Origin: Limnocylindrus sp040397235
GTDB lineage: Bacteria; Chloroflexota; Limnocylindria; Limnocylindrales; Limnocylindraceae
Direction of reading: 5' to 3'
DNA: 64,000 nt
Assembly: GCA_040397235.1 (NCBI GenBank)
Contig: JBBAWH010000003.1
Coordinates: 62,001 to 126,000, forward strand
Below, piece by piece: positions 26,711 through 35,865 of this stretch. The position numbers were made by a program, and so were the translations under genes. Each line of letters opens with the position of its first letter. The first letter of the stretch is position 1. The notes below the pieces were generated by a model. It was not told where the DNA came from, ran no database searches, and was given only the letters and a program-made list of their open reading frames with translations.

Positions 26711-29700
26711 TCAGGGGAAGGTGATCGTGTAGGTAGTTGTCCACGCTCCCCAGTTCGTGCTGGTTGCCGCGGTTCCCTTGATCTTGCATGTCTTGCCTGC
26801 GTCTGCCGCAACCGGGGCAAGCGTGAGCTTGTTCGCAGCCAAGACACAGGCGTTCTTCGACGCGGTCACGCCAGTGGTGATCTCTGACCAAGTGATCTTT
26901 GGCATGACGCTCGTCGACGTTTGATACCCGACCGTGTTCGCATCGTCGGCGTAGAGGCCAAGTGTCTGGATCACCTTGGCTAGCGATACGGGCGAGGTCG
27001 GCACAATCGATGGTGCACCGAGTGTTCCCTTGCTCAGGGTGTACACGTAGTAGTTGACACCAGGCAGGTATGGAGCAGCCGCCACGGCGGTGATGCCCAC
27101 TTTGCAGGTGCCCGGCTTCTTAATGTGCAGATAGGCGCGGCCGCCGCTCGACTTCACCTCGCAATAGGCAGAGGAGGCTGAAGTGACGGCATACGTTTGG
27201 GTGGCGCCCGATTCTGTCGCTGACGCTGGAAGCTGATGCCACCCCGTGATCCCAGTAGTAGAGGCGTGACCGAACTTATACGGCACGGTGAGGCTTGTCC
27301 CGAACGTAAAGACCGCCATCTTCGCCGTGACATCGAGTGCGCCGCCGCCTGAGCCGAAGATTGGCGTCGCACCCTCGCTATCGCTGGCGCTCGCGATCCC
27401 GAACCCCGCGGGTGCAAACTCGCTGCTGTCGGTGCCATCAACGACGAGGTCTGGCGCTTCATCTTCGGAGGCTGGATAGTCGATATCACCCGGCTTCTCA
27501 CCGCCGAAGTAGAAGCCATCGGCAGATGTGGGGTCATTCACTGTGCTGACATCACCCTCGGCCGAAGGATCATCAGCCACGGCTGTGAGCACGTCCGAAA
27601 GTTCGTCGCTGAGGTCTGCAAGGGTTGCCGCGGCCGGCATCATCTCTTCTAGATCCATTTCAACGGACACCACGCTGCCACCGCTGGCGACGACGACGAC
27701 ATTGACAGCGCCCGTCGTTGGGTCAGCCTCTACGGCAATCGTCTCGGCGGAGCTGATTGCGCTCTTTAGCGCAAGTGCCGAGGCAAATCCCATCGGGGCG
27801 AAGGTGGTGGCGCCGTCGAGGCTGTAGAGGGCTGCAGAGGTTGACGCTGTGGTGCCGGTGCCCGCGTCTTTCTTGATGGCAAAGACCAGGCCGGTGTCGC
27901 AATCCATCTTGAGGTCGCGATAGTCGCCACCCTTGTAACCACTCGTCGTTACCGCTGGGCTACTCACCACGATCTCGGCAGGCGTTACGTCATCTTTATC
28001 ATCCAAGAAGGCGTAGATGCCCTTGATCTTCAGCAGCTTCCCGTCGTCGTAGCCACCCGCGGAGCTCTCGTCGGAGACGGCGAGCAGTGCCAGGTCTTCG
28101 ACCGCATCAGCGATGCCAACACCGAGCGAGTTCCCCAGAACGATACCGCTGGCGTCGACGCCAGTGGCATCATTCGCGCAATAGCTCACGCCGCCGATGC
28201 GACCAGAAAGCTGAACTGCCGTGTTGCCTGATGAGAGAGCCGTACCCGGGTGGCGGGTAAAGGTTGTGCCGTTCATGTAATAGAGGTCGTCGATGCACGG
28301 TTGATCGCCGACCTTTTCGTCGTCGCCATCAGCCTTGAATTTCACGAGCACCGCAACATACTGGTCGTTGGAGTTGGCCTGGCTTGATGGTCCAGCGCCG
28401 AGGATCACCAGGGCTGCGTCTGCACCTTGGATCCCTGTGATTGACACGGTGTCGGCACTACCAGAGAGGCCAAAGTAGGCCCCGTCAAACTGGTCACCTT
28501 GGATCCCGGTGTTGGTGGCGATACTGCAGCCCATAGTTTTTTCGCCCGGGTTACCTGGGTTGGCGCGCTCCTCGCGGATCGCACCCGCAACAAGCGCCGA
28601 ACCACTCATCTTTTCTACCGGCGCATCAAAGTCGACCGTGGTGCAGTTGTCAGCCACCCCTACCGTGCAGCCAGAGACACCATCTGAGAGATCGCCGTTG
28701 CCGTCACCAAGCACCCCATTCGCAATGTCTCGCGCTGTGAGCCATTCACCGTCGGTGAAGTGGGCGACCGCAAAGCCGCCGCCCGTGAGCGATCCGCTAA
28801 GGATCCAGTTGGTCCCCTGCTCGCTGGCACCCGACCCTTCGTTGCCACCCTTCCACCAGGCGATCGTGTTGGAGCCGCCGCCGGCGAAGGTGTAGTAGCT
28901 CTGGCCACCGTCATAGCTGATAACCGAGCGGCCACCACCCGTGAACGAGAAGGTCGCGACCACGCCATTTGGGTCAGATGGGTTGAAGGCGGTGTCGCGA
29001 ACGACTGGGGCTGCGAGCCCAGTGACCGCAAATCCACCGGCACTTGATTGCGTTCCTGCGTCCGCTCGGTTGGCGATGAAGTTCCAGGCGCTATGCGATG
29101 CCTGCGGGAAGAGCGGCACGTAGTTCGCCGTGGCGGAGCCCAAGAACTTGACGTTGCCATCAGCCGCTGCGCGGCTCCACACAGCCGCCTTCACGAGGCC
29201 ACGGGCACCGTCACCCGAGATCACGACGGAGCTGCCGGAGACGCCCGTCTTGAAGTTGAAGGCGCTGTCGAACGCGGAGCCAGTGTTGTTGTTGGCGCCT
29301 GGGGCGTCCATCACAATGACATCGCCATAGCCGGCGCCAATCGCGCTGCCGATATCACTCGTTACCTTCACGTTAATTCCATGGACGATGATGCAACTGC
29401 GGATCATCGCGACAGTGCCGTAGTACTCCCCTGAGGTTGCGCCGTAGCCGTCGCTGTCCTGGAAGCCGAGCATCGGGGCAAGAGAGCCTACGGCTGGGGT
29501 GGTGTTCTCACCACACGTCGCCATCGTGCGGCGATTTGGGTTAGGCGCGCACTCTGCGTCGCCACCACCAGACGCCGCGCCAATAGCGCCGTCCTTAACT
29601 GGCGCTACACCGTCAAGGCTGTCCTCGTTGCAACCATCGTCAACGAGGGAGTTGCCGCCGCGCGAGTAGAGGTTGTTCTGGATCACGTGGTCATCGCCCG

Positions 29701-31690
29701 AATCTGCATCGGCGTCGAGCCATGTTGCAGCCGTTTCCCAGTGGTCAGTGTCGTCGTACGTGCCGAGGGCGGTAATGGCTCGATCATTGGTCACCCAGGT
29801 AGCAATGCGTACCGTTGCCGTGCTATTTGAACCACTCAATGAGCGATCCCAAATCACAACAGAGCGCGGCCCCTCGTAGTCAGTCGTGAGCGTGCTGTTG
29901 TCTTCGGTGCTGTCGTTGTTGATGTCTTCTGCCAACCAGCCGGAAGGTCCACCAAACACCATGAGATCTTGTGCAGCCTGTCCTCCGCTCACGGTGGTGT
30001 CGCGGCTCAAGGCGCAGCCTTCTACGTCGGCGCAGCCATCAAGATCTTCATCTTGGTATGGGCTCTTCACCTCAAAGAGTGTTGCCGCTGCCCGAGCTTC
30101 TGCTTCCGCATCACTGTCATACGCGGTGAAGTTGGCGCTGAGGGCGAGCGCGGACAGGAGGTCACTAGAGGTGTACAACTTCTGAGTGCCTGAGGGCACT
30201 GCCCGAGGGAGTTCAGCGATGACTACGCCGCCTGTGGCTCCCTGCTGTGTCGCGACGTACACATTGCTAACGCCAGGCTTTGCGGCAAAGAGCCAGCCGG
30301 TCCAGGTTCCCCTTGCCGTTCCACCTGGCGCTCCAGCAAGATTAGATTTCATTGCCGCAGTCAGTTCAAAGAATTGGCCTGGCTTGATCTCGTTGAGGAC
30401 ACAATCGGCGGCGTTCCCATCACACGGGTTGTCGACGCCAGTGATGTTGTCATCGACGATGGAGTACTCATCACTGGTAGGCATCACCGTTGCGTAGACG
30501 CCAAGGGCTTGCAGTGGGCCAGTTGGGCCGCCAATCATGCCACTTACCAAGAAGAGGTAGCTGGAGTGGACGTTGTTCGTTTCGTCGTAGGCGTGCGCCC
30601 AGTACGGCGTATAGGAGCCGCTTAAGGTCGTGCCGGTGGCGCTCGTCCCCGTGTAGGACTTCAAGTCGAAGCTATTCCACGAAGTGCCAAAGTCTCGGCT
30701 GAACCAGAGCTTGCCCTGCATGATGACGGCAACCTCGCCTGGCCAACCCGACGTGGTGATGCCGGAGACGATGGAGTTCTTGTCCATACCCTCAACGCCG
30801 TCGTTGCCCGTGGTCTCTGCGCGCTCATCAGAGGAGAGGACGACTGGTGACCAGGTGCCACCGCAGTCAAATGAACGCCAGAGAGAGGGCGAGGTGGAGG
30901 TGGTTGTGTAGAAGGTGCAGGGTGCGCCGTCAGCAACAACGTTTGTCGTCTGGCCGCCGAACGCGTTGACCACCTCCATCGGTCGACCATTCGATTTCAG
31001 CGACACGATGGTGTAGTAGTTAGCTGACTCGTTCCAAGCAATCAACTCAAGATTCATCGCGGCGACGCCATAGCCCGATGCCGACACAACAACCTTCGTC
31101 CCCACCATCTCATCGGCCTCAAACGGGGTGGCATCAGAGTCTGGGTCTGCAATGTTGCCGAAGTAGTCGGTGCGATCCCAATTAAAGGTGCCGGAGGCCC
31201 CAGTAATTGACGAGGTCATTGACGTGCCGCTCCAGGCATTCACTGGGGCGCCGGAGCCAGCCCCTGCCACCACACTGATCGTGGCCCCCTCTATGAACAC
31301 CGGGAACTGGATTACCTCATCACCACAAAGGGCGAAGTTTGTCGCGCTGCCGTTGCGCGCCTCAGTGACGGTTGGCCAGTCGTAGTCCCCTGTGTCAGTT
31401 ATGTCGCCGTCGCTATTGCAGTCGCCCCAACCGGAGCCAGCGTTGACCTGCAGCAGAAGTGCGACAGGGAGACCAAATTCAGAGGCGATGTCATCGAGCG
31501 GGAAGGAGTCTGGATTACCGCTCGGAACGGTGTACGACCCGTCAACCTCACCCTCAGCGATCACCGCGATGCGATAGATCGGATCTCCAACCGCCGCCGC
31601 GACGCGCTGCGCTGGCACGCCTACAAACAGGGTGACGAGCAGGGCGAGAGAGAGGCTGAGCGAGGTTAGTCGGCGCTGGCGGTTGACCAT
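26711..31690 (-). CDS. giant secreted surface protein (1659 aa), function unknown
   Basis: A Sec signal peptide (MVNRQRRLTSLSLSLALLVT..., cleavage near VAAA) precedes a mature chain rich in Gly, Ser, Thr and Asp and poor in Lys. Residues 90-100 hold DCNSDGDITDTGDYDW, like a Ca-binding DxNxDG loop. The 250-420 region has BNR-like strands (SLWRSFDCGGTW, LWFSRDFGTSW), suggesting a beta-propeller, and DEDLDGCADVEGC is a second Ca-loop candidate. Scattered Cys pairs occur, and the last 250 residues look like beta-sandwich domains ending TTYTITFP. There is no C-terminal membrane anchor, sortase motif or SLH domain. It is the largest gene in the window and a candidate S-layer or extracellular structural protein; this role is inference. 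Confidence 0.6.
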   Translation of the reverse strand: MVNRQRRLTSLSLSLALLVTLFVGVPAQRVAAAVGDPIYRIAVIAEGEVDGSYTVPSGNPDSFPLDDIASEFGLPVALLLQVNAGSGWGDCNSDGDITDTGDYDWPTVTEARNGSATNFALCGDEVIQFPVFIEGATISVVAGAGSGAPVNAWSGTSMTSSITGASGTFNWDRTDYFGNIADPDSDATPFEADEMVGTKVVVSASGYGVAAMNLELIAWNESANYYTIVSLKSNGRPMEVVNAFGGQTTNVVADGAPCTFYTTTSTSPSLWRSFDCGGTWSPVVLSSDERAETTGNDGVEGMDKNSIVSGITTSGWPGEVAVIMQGKLWFSRDFGTSWNSFDLKSYTGTSATGTTLSGSYTPYWAHAYDETNNVHSSYLFLVSGMIGGPTGPLQALGVYATVMPTSDEYSIVDDNITGVDNPCDGNAADCVLNEIKPGQFFELTAAMKSNLAGAPGGTARGTWTGWLFAAKPGVSNVYVATQQGATGGVVIAELPRAVPSGTQKLYTSSDLLSALALSANFTAYDSDAEAEARAAATLFEVKSPYQDEDLDGCADVEGCALSRDTTVSGGQAAQDLMVFGGPSGWLAEDINNDSTEDNSTLTTDYEGPRSVVIWDRSLSGSNSTATVRIATWVTNDRAITALGTYDDTDHWETAATWLDADADSGDDHVIQNNLYSRGGNSLVDDGCNEDSLDGVAPVKDGAIGAASGGGDAECAPNPNRRTMATCGENTTPAVGSLAPMLGFQDSDGYGATSGEYYGTVAMIRSCIIVHGINVKVTSDIGSAIGAGYGDVIVMDAPGANNNTGSAFDSAFNFKTGVSGSSVVISGDGARGLVKAAVWSRAAADGNVKFLGSATANYVPLFPQASHSAWNFIANRADAGTQSSAGGFAVTGLAAPVVRDTAFNPSDPNGVVATFSFTGGGRSVISYDGGQSYYTFAGGGSNTIAWWKGGNEGSGASEQGTNWILSGSLTGGGFAVAHFTDGEWLTARDIANGVLGDGNGDLSDGVSGCTVGVADNCTTVDFDAPVEKMSGSALVAGAIREERANPGNPGEKTMGCSIATNTGIQGDQFDGAYFGLSGSADTVSITGIQGADAALVILGAGPSSQANSNDQYVAVLVKFKADGDDEKVGDQPCIDDLYYMNGTTFTRHPGTALSSGNTAVQLSGRIGGVSYCANDATGVDASGIVLGNSLGVGIADAVEDLALLAVSDESSAGGYDDGKLLKIKGIYAFLDDKDDVTPAEIVVSSPAVTTSGYKGGDYRDLKMDCDTGLVFAIKKDAGTGTTASTSAALYSLDGATTFAPMGFASALALKSAISSAETIAVEADPTTGAVNVVVVASGGSVVSVEMDLEEMMPAAATLADLSDELSDVLTAVADDPSAEGDVSTVNDPTSADGFYFGGEKPGDIDYPASEDEAPDLVVDGTDSSEFAPAGFGIASASDSEGATPIFGSGGGALDVTAKMAVFTFGTSLTVPYKFGHASTTGITGWHQLPASATESGATQTYAVTSASSAYCEVKSSGGRAYLHIKKPGTCKVGITAVAAAPYLPGVNYYVYTLSKGTLGAPSIVPTSPVSLAKVIQTLGLYADDANTVGYQTSTSVMPKITWSEITTGVTASKNACVLAANKLTLAPVAADAGKTCKIKGTAATSTNWGAWTTTYTITFP

Positions 31691-31702
31691 GAGGGCATCC
31701 TA
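31691..31702 (-). promoter_or_regulatory. leaderless -10 of the giant surface protein
   Basis: TAGGAT (31702-31697) ends 6 nt before the ATG at 31690. No Shine-Dalgarno, which is notable for a presumably abundant protein. Confidence 0.5.
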
Positions 31703-31777
31703 CGCCCCAGACTGAACGAGTTGCAATAGGGTTGCGGTCGACACCGAGAGGCGAGCTTCGGGTACGGCTGCAAGTAC

Positions 31778-33001
31778 CTAGTCGATGACGGCGGCAACCG
31801 CCTTGGCCACGACAGGGATCTTCGTCGCGGAGAGTCCGGCCATGTTGATACGACCACGGGCGACGAGGTAGACCGCGTGCTCGTCGCGGAGGCGCTTCAG
31901 CTGGTCGTCGGTGAGGCCAAGGAGCGAGAACATGCCGTGATGGTCGAGCAGGTACGAGAAGTCGCCTGCGCCAGCGGCGGTGAGCGCAGCGGCGAAGGCG
32001 GTGCGGCTGCCCTGAATGCGAGTACGCATGGCGCTCACCTCGCCCTCCCACTGTGCGCGGAGCGCTGCATCGCCAAGGATGGTGGCCACGATCGCGCCGC
32101 CGTGCGCCGGTGGGTTTGACCACATCGTGCGCACCGCCATGCGCGCATGTGACGCGATGGACGAGGCTGCTGCCCCATCGGCTCCAATAATCGCAAGGCT
32201 GCCGACGCGCTCGTTATAGAGGGCGAAGTTCTTTGAGGAGCTGCTGGCGACGAGCACCTCGCACCCCGTCGCCAGGAAGGCGCGCAGTGATGCGGCATCT
32301 TCAATGAGCCCTTCGCCGAATCCCTGATACGCGAAGTCGAGGATCGGCAGGATGCCGCGATGGGCAATCAGTTGTGCGATCTCGTTCCACTGCTCGGGTG
32401 TTGGATCAATTCCCGTTGGGTTGTGGCAGGCGCCGTGCAAGATCATCGCGTCGCCACCCTTTGCCGCGGCGATCGCATCAAAGAGCGCGCCGGTGTTAAG
32501 TGATCGCGCATCGTCGGTGATCCAGTCGTGGCGGCGCGCCGTGATGCGCGACGACTCAATGATCTGCGTGTGGTTTGGCCAGGTTGGTTCGCCCACCCAA
32601 ATCTCCGCGCCGGGTCGGAGTCGCGAAACGAGGTCAACAGCAAGGCGCACTGCACCCGTGCCGCCAGGCGTATGGATCATCTGTACGCGTTCGGCTGCGG
32701 CGGGCTCTATCTCTCCCCATGCCCCGCCAACGGTGCGGAAGAGGAGTGATTTGGCCGCCGCCAAATAGGCAGGATCACCACTGATCGGCATGTAGAGCTT
32801 CGAGGTGGTGGAGGCGAGGATGCGCTCCTCTGCTGCACGGACGCTCGGCAGGATCGGAGTGACCCCCTGTTCATCCATATAGACACCGGCGGCAAGGTTG
32901 ATCTTGTGTGGACGTGCGTCGGCACGGTGAAGCTCAACGATCCCGAAGATCGGGTCGGTTGGCGCATCGCTGATTCGTGCGGAGAGGGCTCCTTCAGACA
33001 T
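31778..33001 (-). CDS. aspartate/aromatic aminotransferase (class I, AspC/TyrB-like)
   Basis: PLP-dependent transaminase of subgroup I-alpha, converting aspartate or aromatic amino acids and 2-oxoglutarate. The 407-residue protein has LYMPISGDPAYL, HGACHNPTGIDPT, ILDFAYQGFGEG, the PLP-lysine motif SSSSKNFALYNERVG and the substrate-binding RTMWSNPPAHG. This is the E. coli AspC/TyrB type, which is more common in proteobacteria than in monoderms. The ATG is preceded at 6 nt by TAGACT. It is divergent from the GlsB gene. Which substrate is preferred cannot be read. Confidence 0.92.
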   Translation of the reverse strand: MSEGALSARISDAPTDPIFGIVELHRADARPHKINLAAGVYMDEQGVTPILPSVRAAEERILASTTSKLYMPISGDPAYLAAAKSLLFRTVGGAWGEIEPAAAERVQMIHTPGGTGAVRLAVDLVSRLRPGAEIWVGEPTWPNHTQIIESSRITARRHDWITDDARSLNTGALFDAIAAAKGGDAMILHGACHNPTGIDPTPEQWNEIAQLIAHRGILPILDFAYQGFGEGLIEDAASLRAFLATGCEVLVASSSSKNFALYNERVGSLAIIGADGAAASSIASHARMAVRTMWSNPPAHGGAIVATILGDAALRAQWEGEVSAMRTRIQGSRTAFAAALTAAGAGDFSYLLDHHGMFSLLGLTDDQLKRLRDEHAVYLVARGRINMAGLSATKIPVVAKAVAAVID

Positions 33002-33013
33002 GTTGCGAGTCTA
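33002..33013 (-). promoter_or_regulatory. leaderless -10 of the aminotransferase
   Basis: TAGACT (33013-33008) ends 6 nt before the ATG at 33001. Confidence 0.55.
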
Positions 33014-33051
33014 CCCGCGCGACGCGAGCGGCGCGTTTCTGCCCGCGGGCG

Positions 33052-33064
33052 TACGATCGCGCCG
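33052..33064 (+). promoter_or_regulatory. leaderless -10 of the GlsB-like gene
   Basis: TACGAT (33052-33057) ends 7 nt before the ATG at 33065. It forms a compact divergent pair with the aminotransferase promoter. Confidence 0.55.
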
Positions 33065-33337
33065 ATGAGCTTCTTTGACCTTGATCCGATCGGCTGGATG
33101 TTCGTCGGCCTTCTGGCCGGCGGCCTCTCCTCAATACTCGTTGGCGGCCGTGCCGCGAGGGGCTGCCTCCCCAACATTCTGGTTGGCATTCTCGGCGGCA
33201 TCGTGGGCGGCACCCTCGCCAAGGGTGCGGGCTACGGCGACCCAGGCGGATTCACTGGATCGGTCTTCGTGGCGCTGCTCGGATCGGTGATCTTGCGCCT
33301 GGCGCTCGAATTCGTTGATCGGCGACCGCGACGATGA
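33065..33337 (+). CDS. GlsB/YeaQ/YmgE-family membrane protein
   Basis: A 90-residue protein with three hydrophobic helices and the family's Gly-rich spacing: WMFVGLLAGGLSSILVGG, then CLPNILVGILGGIVGGTLA and FTGSVFVALLGSVILRLALEFVDRR. The family ('transglycosylase-associated' in older annotation) has no settled biochemical role. The ATG at 33065 is chosen instead of a start 53 codons upstream because that extension overlaps the divergent aminotransferase and a -10 element precedes 33065. Its stop overlaps the citrate synthase ATG, an unusual partner. Confidence 0.82.
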   Translation: MSFFDLDPIGWMFVGLLAGGLSSILVGGRAARGCLPNILVGILGGIVGGTLAKGAGYGDPGGFTGSVFVALLGSVILRLALEFVDRRPRR

Positions 33338-34440
33338 GTGACGAGAAGGTCGCCGAGAAGCCATTCAGCCCTGGCCTCGCCGGTGTTGTCGGCGCTGAGA
33401 CTGCGGTCGGCTACGTCGACGGTGCCGCAGGCCGGCTCCTCTATCGCGGCTACCCCATTGAAGAGGTCGTCACTAAGGGGAACTACGCCAACGTCCTCGA
33501 TCTCCTGCTCACTGGCGAGTGGCACCCAAACGCACAGCTTGCTCCCGAGAAGGTTCCTCCAGCCGTTCTCGCCGCACTGCGACTGCTCCCAGCCCACGCC
33601 CATCCAATGGATGCACTGCGCACCGCCATCTCGGTCTGGGGCGCTGGTGAGCGACTCGGCTGGCCGCCAACCGCCGACGAGGCGAAGCACATTGCCGCAT
33701 TTGCCCCATCGGCACTCGCCGCATTCGCGCGACTGCGACAGGGACTTGAGCCCGTAGATCCGCAGCCTGGTCTTGGTATCGCGGCGGCCTTCTTGCAGCA
33801 GCTTCACGACAAGGAGCCTGATCCGGCAACCGCCCGCGCGCTTGACGCCTACTTGATGGTGGGCGCGGAGCACGGTCTGAACGCCAGCACCTTCACGGCG
33901 CGCGTGATCATTGCCACGCGATCAGACATTGCCTCGGCAATCTGCGGCGCCGTTGGCGCCATGAAGGGGCCACTCCACGGCGGTGCACCCGCCGAGGTGA
34001 TCGGTCAGCTCGGTGAGATCGGCTCCATTGATCGCGCTGAAGACTGGGCGCGCGGCAAGCTCTCGCGCAAGGAACTGATCATGGGATTCGGCCACCGCGT
34101 CTACCGCGCGTACGACCCGCGTGCTGCTGCGCTGCGCAAGGTTGCCGAGGCGATGCCAACGCGACCCGCGTGGCTTGAGCTCGCAATCGGCGCCGAGGAG
34201 CAGATCCTCAAGGTGTTTGAGGAGATGAAGCCGGGCCGTGCGATGAAGACCAACGTTGAGTTCTACGCGGCCGCAGTGCTGCAGGGTGTTGGCCTTGTGC
34301 CTGATCTCTTCCCAGCAACGTTCGCGCTGGCGCGCATCGCCGGTTGGTCAGCGCATTCAATCGAGCAGGCTGGCGTCGACAAGCTGATTCGCCCAGACGC
34401 CAAGTACATCGGCCACGCGGAGCGACACCTCCCCGCCTAG
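33334..34440 (+). CDS. citrate synthase (type II fold, short citrate/2-methylcitrate synthase form)
   Basis: Condenses acetyl-CoA with oxaloacetate at the entry of the TCA cycle. At 368 residues it is the short dimeric form. Motifs are GYVDGAAGRLLYRGYPIEEV, MKGPLHGGAPAEV (first catalytic His), LIMGFGHRVYRAYDPRA (second His) and KTNVEFYAAAVLQGVGL. In the last, the catalytic Asp of NVDF is Glu309, a variant known in some actinobacterial homologues. 2-methylcitrate synthase activity cannot be excluded. It is coupled to the preceding GlsB-like gene by an ATGA overlap. Confidence 0.92.
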   Translation: MSDEKVAEKPFSPGLAGVVGAETAVGYVDGAAGRLLYRGYPIEEVVTKGNYANVLDLLLTGEWHPNAQLAPEKVPPAVLAALRLLPAHAHPMDALRTAISVWGAGERLGWPPTADEAKHIAAFAPSALAAFARLRQGLEPVDPQPGLGIAAAFLQQLHDKEPDPATARALDAYLMVGAEHGLNASTFTARVIIATRSDIASAICGAVGAMKGPLHGGAPAEVIGQLGEIGSIDRAEDWARGKLSRKELIMGFGHRVYRAYDPRAAALRKVAEAMPTRPAWLELAIGAEEQILKVFEEMKPGRAMKTNVEFYAAAVLQGVGLVPDLFPATFALARIAGWSAHSIEQAGVDKLIRPDAKYIGHAERHLPA

Positions 34441-34476
34441 CGCGCCAATCGGCACGCCGGCGGGTGTGTCAGTCAA

Positions 34477-35319
34477 TTAGTCTTGGCGCAAGAGCCCCGC
34501 GCTCAGGCCGGCTGCGCCGACGAGTGCTGGAACACCGAGCAGTGCGATCGCGATGAGCAGGGCGCTTAGGTCACTTGTCCCGCCCACTCCGCCAATGTTT
34601 GCGTACTCTGCACCGTTGCCGTTGAGCGGCATGACGTCATACATCGCCTCAGCGAGCTCGAGTGTGCCAACGCTGTTTTGGGCAACAAGACCCGCCTCAG
34701 TTTGGCTAAAGGTCAGCGCGCCACCGAGCAGGATTTCGCTGAACGCTGTCTCTGCCGCGTTCAACTCCTCGCAGTACATCTTCGTGGAGAGGAGATCGGT
34801 CACGGTGAACGTGCCGTCGGTGTTGGCGGTCACGCTGCCACCGATCTGGTTGCATCCGACCGTTGCGCTGAAGCTGCCGTCGTCACCGAAATACATCTGG
34901 CCAGCGATCACTTCGTAGCGAACGCCACTGAGTGATACCGCGAGGATGGCGAACTGGCGACCAAACGATGGGACGATCTCACCGCCGGTTCGCGGGCAGT
35001 TCGTGCTGCCATCGGATGTCATCCAGCAGGCGTCACCGCCAACAGGAGGATCCACAGGGAGGCCTGACTGGCACATCACTGGCACCGCACCGGTGGCGTC
35101 AGGTGCACATGGGTCTTCTGCGTCGACCGTCTGGATATAGACGCACTCGGCGGGAGCCCCCTCAGGGATGACATGGACGCCGTCAACGACGTTGACGGGT
35201 GGGCACTCCACGCCTGAAGAGGCGGGTACCGGGGTGACCTCATCGGCCGCGGCCACGGGGCGCACGCTTGGCGCAATCAGTAGTCCAATCATAAGAACGG
35301 TGGTGAATACCCGGGTCAC
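34477..35319 (-). CDS. secreted META/HslJ-domain protein with C-terminal membrane anchor
   Basis: 280 residues. A signal peptide (MTRVFTTVLMIGLL..., cleavage after AAA) is followed by a Cys-rich stretch with repeated CPP, CVY, CAP and CQS elements. Residues about 125-225 are a META/HslJ domain: VRYEVIAGQMYFGDDGSFSATVGCNQIGGSV, the TKMYCEELNAAETAFSE motif, and LTFSQTEAGLVAQN. A C-terminal hydrophobic helix (about 255-275, LLIAIALLGVPALVGAAGL) ends in LLRQD and suggests surface anchoring. TAGGAGG lies 5 nt before the GTG start. META domains occur in heat-shock or secreted stress proteins; the role here is unknown. Confidence 0.75.
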   Translation of the reverse strand: MTRVFTTVLMIGLLIAPSVRPVAAADEVTPVPASSGVECPPVNVVDGVHVIPEGAPAECVYIQTVDAEDPCAPDATGAVPVMCQSGLPVDPPVGGDACWMTSDGSTNCPRTGGEIVPSFGRQFAILAVSLSGVRYEVIAGQMYFGDDGSFSATVGCNQIGGSVTANTDGTFTVTDLLSTKMYCEELNAAETAFSEILLGGALTFSQTEAGLVAQNSVGTLELAEAMYDVMPLNGNGAEYANIGGVGGTSDLSALLIAIALLGVPALVGAAGLSAGLLRQD

Positions 35320-35394
35320 AGCTGCCTCCTACGGTTACGGGCCCAAAGGACCCTTCGCCACCTTAACGCTCGGTGGGCGAGATCGGTTCCCCGC

Positions 35395-35865
35395 CTAGAG
35401 CTCCCCGCGGAGGGCCTTGGCGAGCTGCTCGCCGTGGTCGAGCGGGTGCTTGGAGTAGATCCGCAGCAGGTCGTCGAGCGTAAACCGACCACGCTCGCTG
35501 TGCTCCGCATAGCGGGCAAGGTCTGCCTCCGTGAGGTGCTGGAGCACGTTGAACGTGCCAGCTCGCACCGCCGAGAAGACCGCGAGTGACGTCTCAATGG
35601 GGCCGGTCTCATAGCCGAGCGCTGGGCTCGCCGCCCAGGCACCCTCGTCGTATCCCTGAATAAGGGAGCCAGGCGGTTCGGCAACCAGGCGCCGCAGTCG
35701 CGCATACGACTGCGCCTCGCTGTCGGCCAGGTGGTGGATCACCTGCCGCGGCGACCAACCCTCCGGGTGCTTGACGTCGAGCTTCAGGTGATCGAGTGCA
35801 GCGACCTGATCTTCAAACGCTTTCGTTGCAGCCTGATAGGCCGCAACTCGTTCGGCAAAACTCAC
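35395..35865 (-). CDS. DinB-family four-helix protein
   Basis: 156-residue DinB/YfiT-type metalloprotein fold. WSPRQVIHHLADSEAQSYARLRRLV carries the first metal-ligand His region, and IYSKHPLDHGEQLAKAL the C-terminal His pair (HxxxH-like). Such proteins include thiol-dependent transferases and hydrolases, but most have no known substrate. The GTG start overlaps the stop of the glutamine-amidotransferase-like gene; a longer frame would run 25 codons into it. It is the last gene of the photolyase/phosphotriesterase directon. Confidence 0.82.
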   Translation of the reverse strand: MSFAERVAAYQAATKAFEDQVAALDHLKLDVKHPEGWSPRQVIHHLADSEAQSYARLRRLVAEPPGSLIQGYDEGAWAASPALGYETGPIETSLAVFSAVRAGTFNVLQHLTEADLARYAEHSERGRFTLDDLLRIYSKHPLDHGEQLAKALRGEL

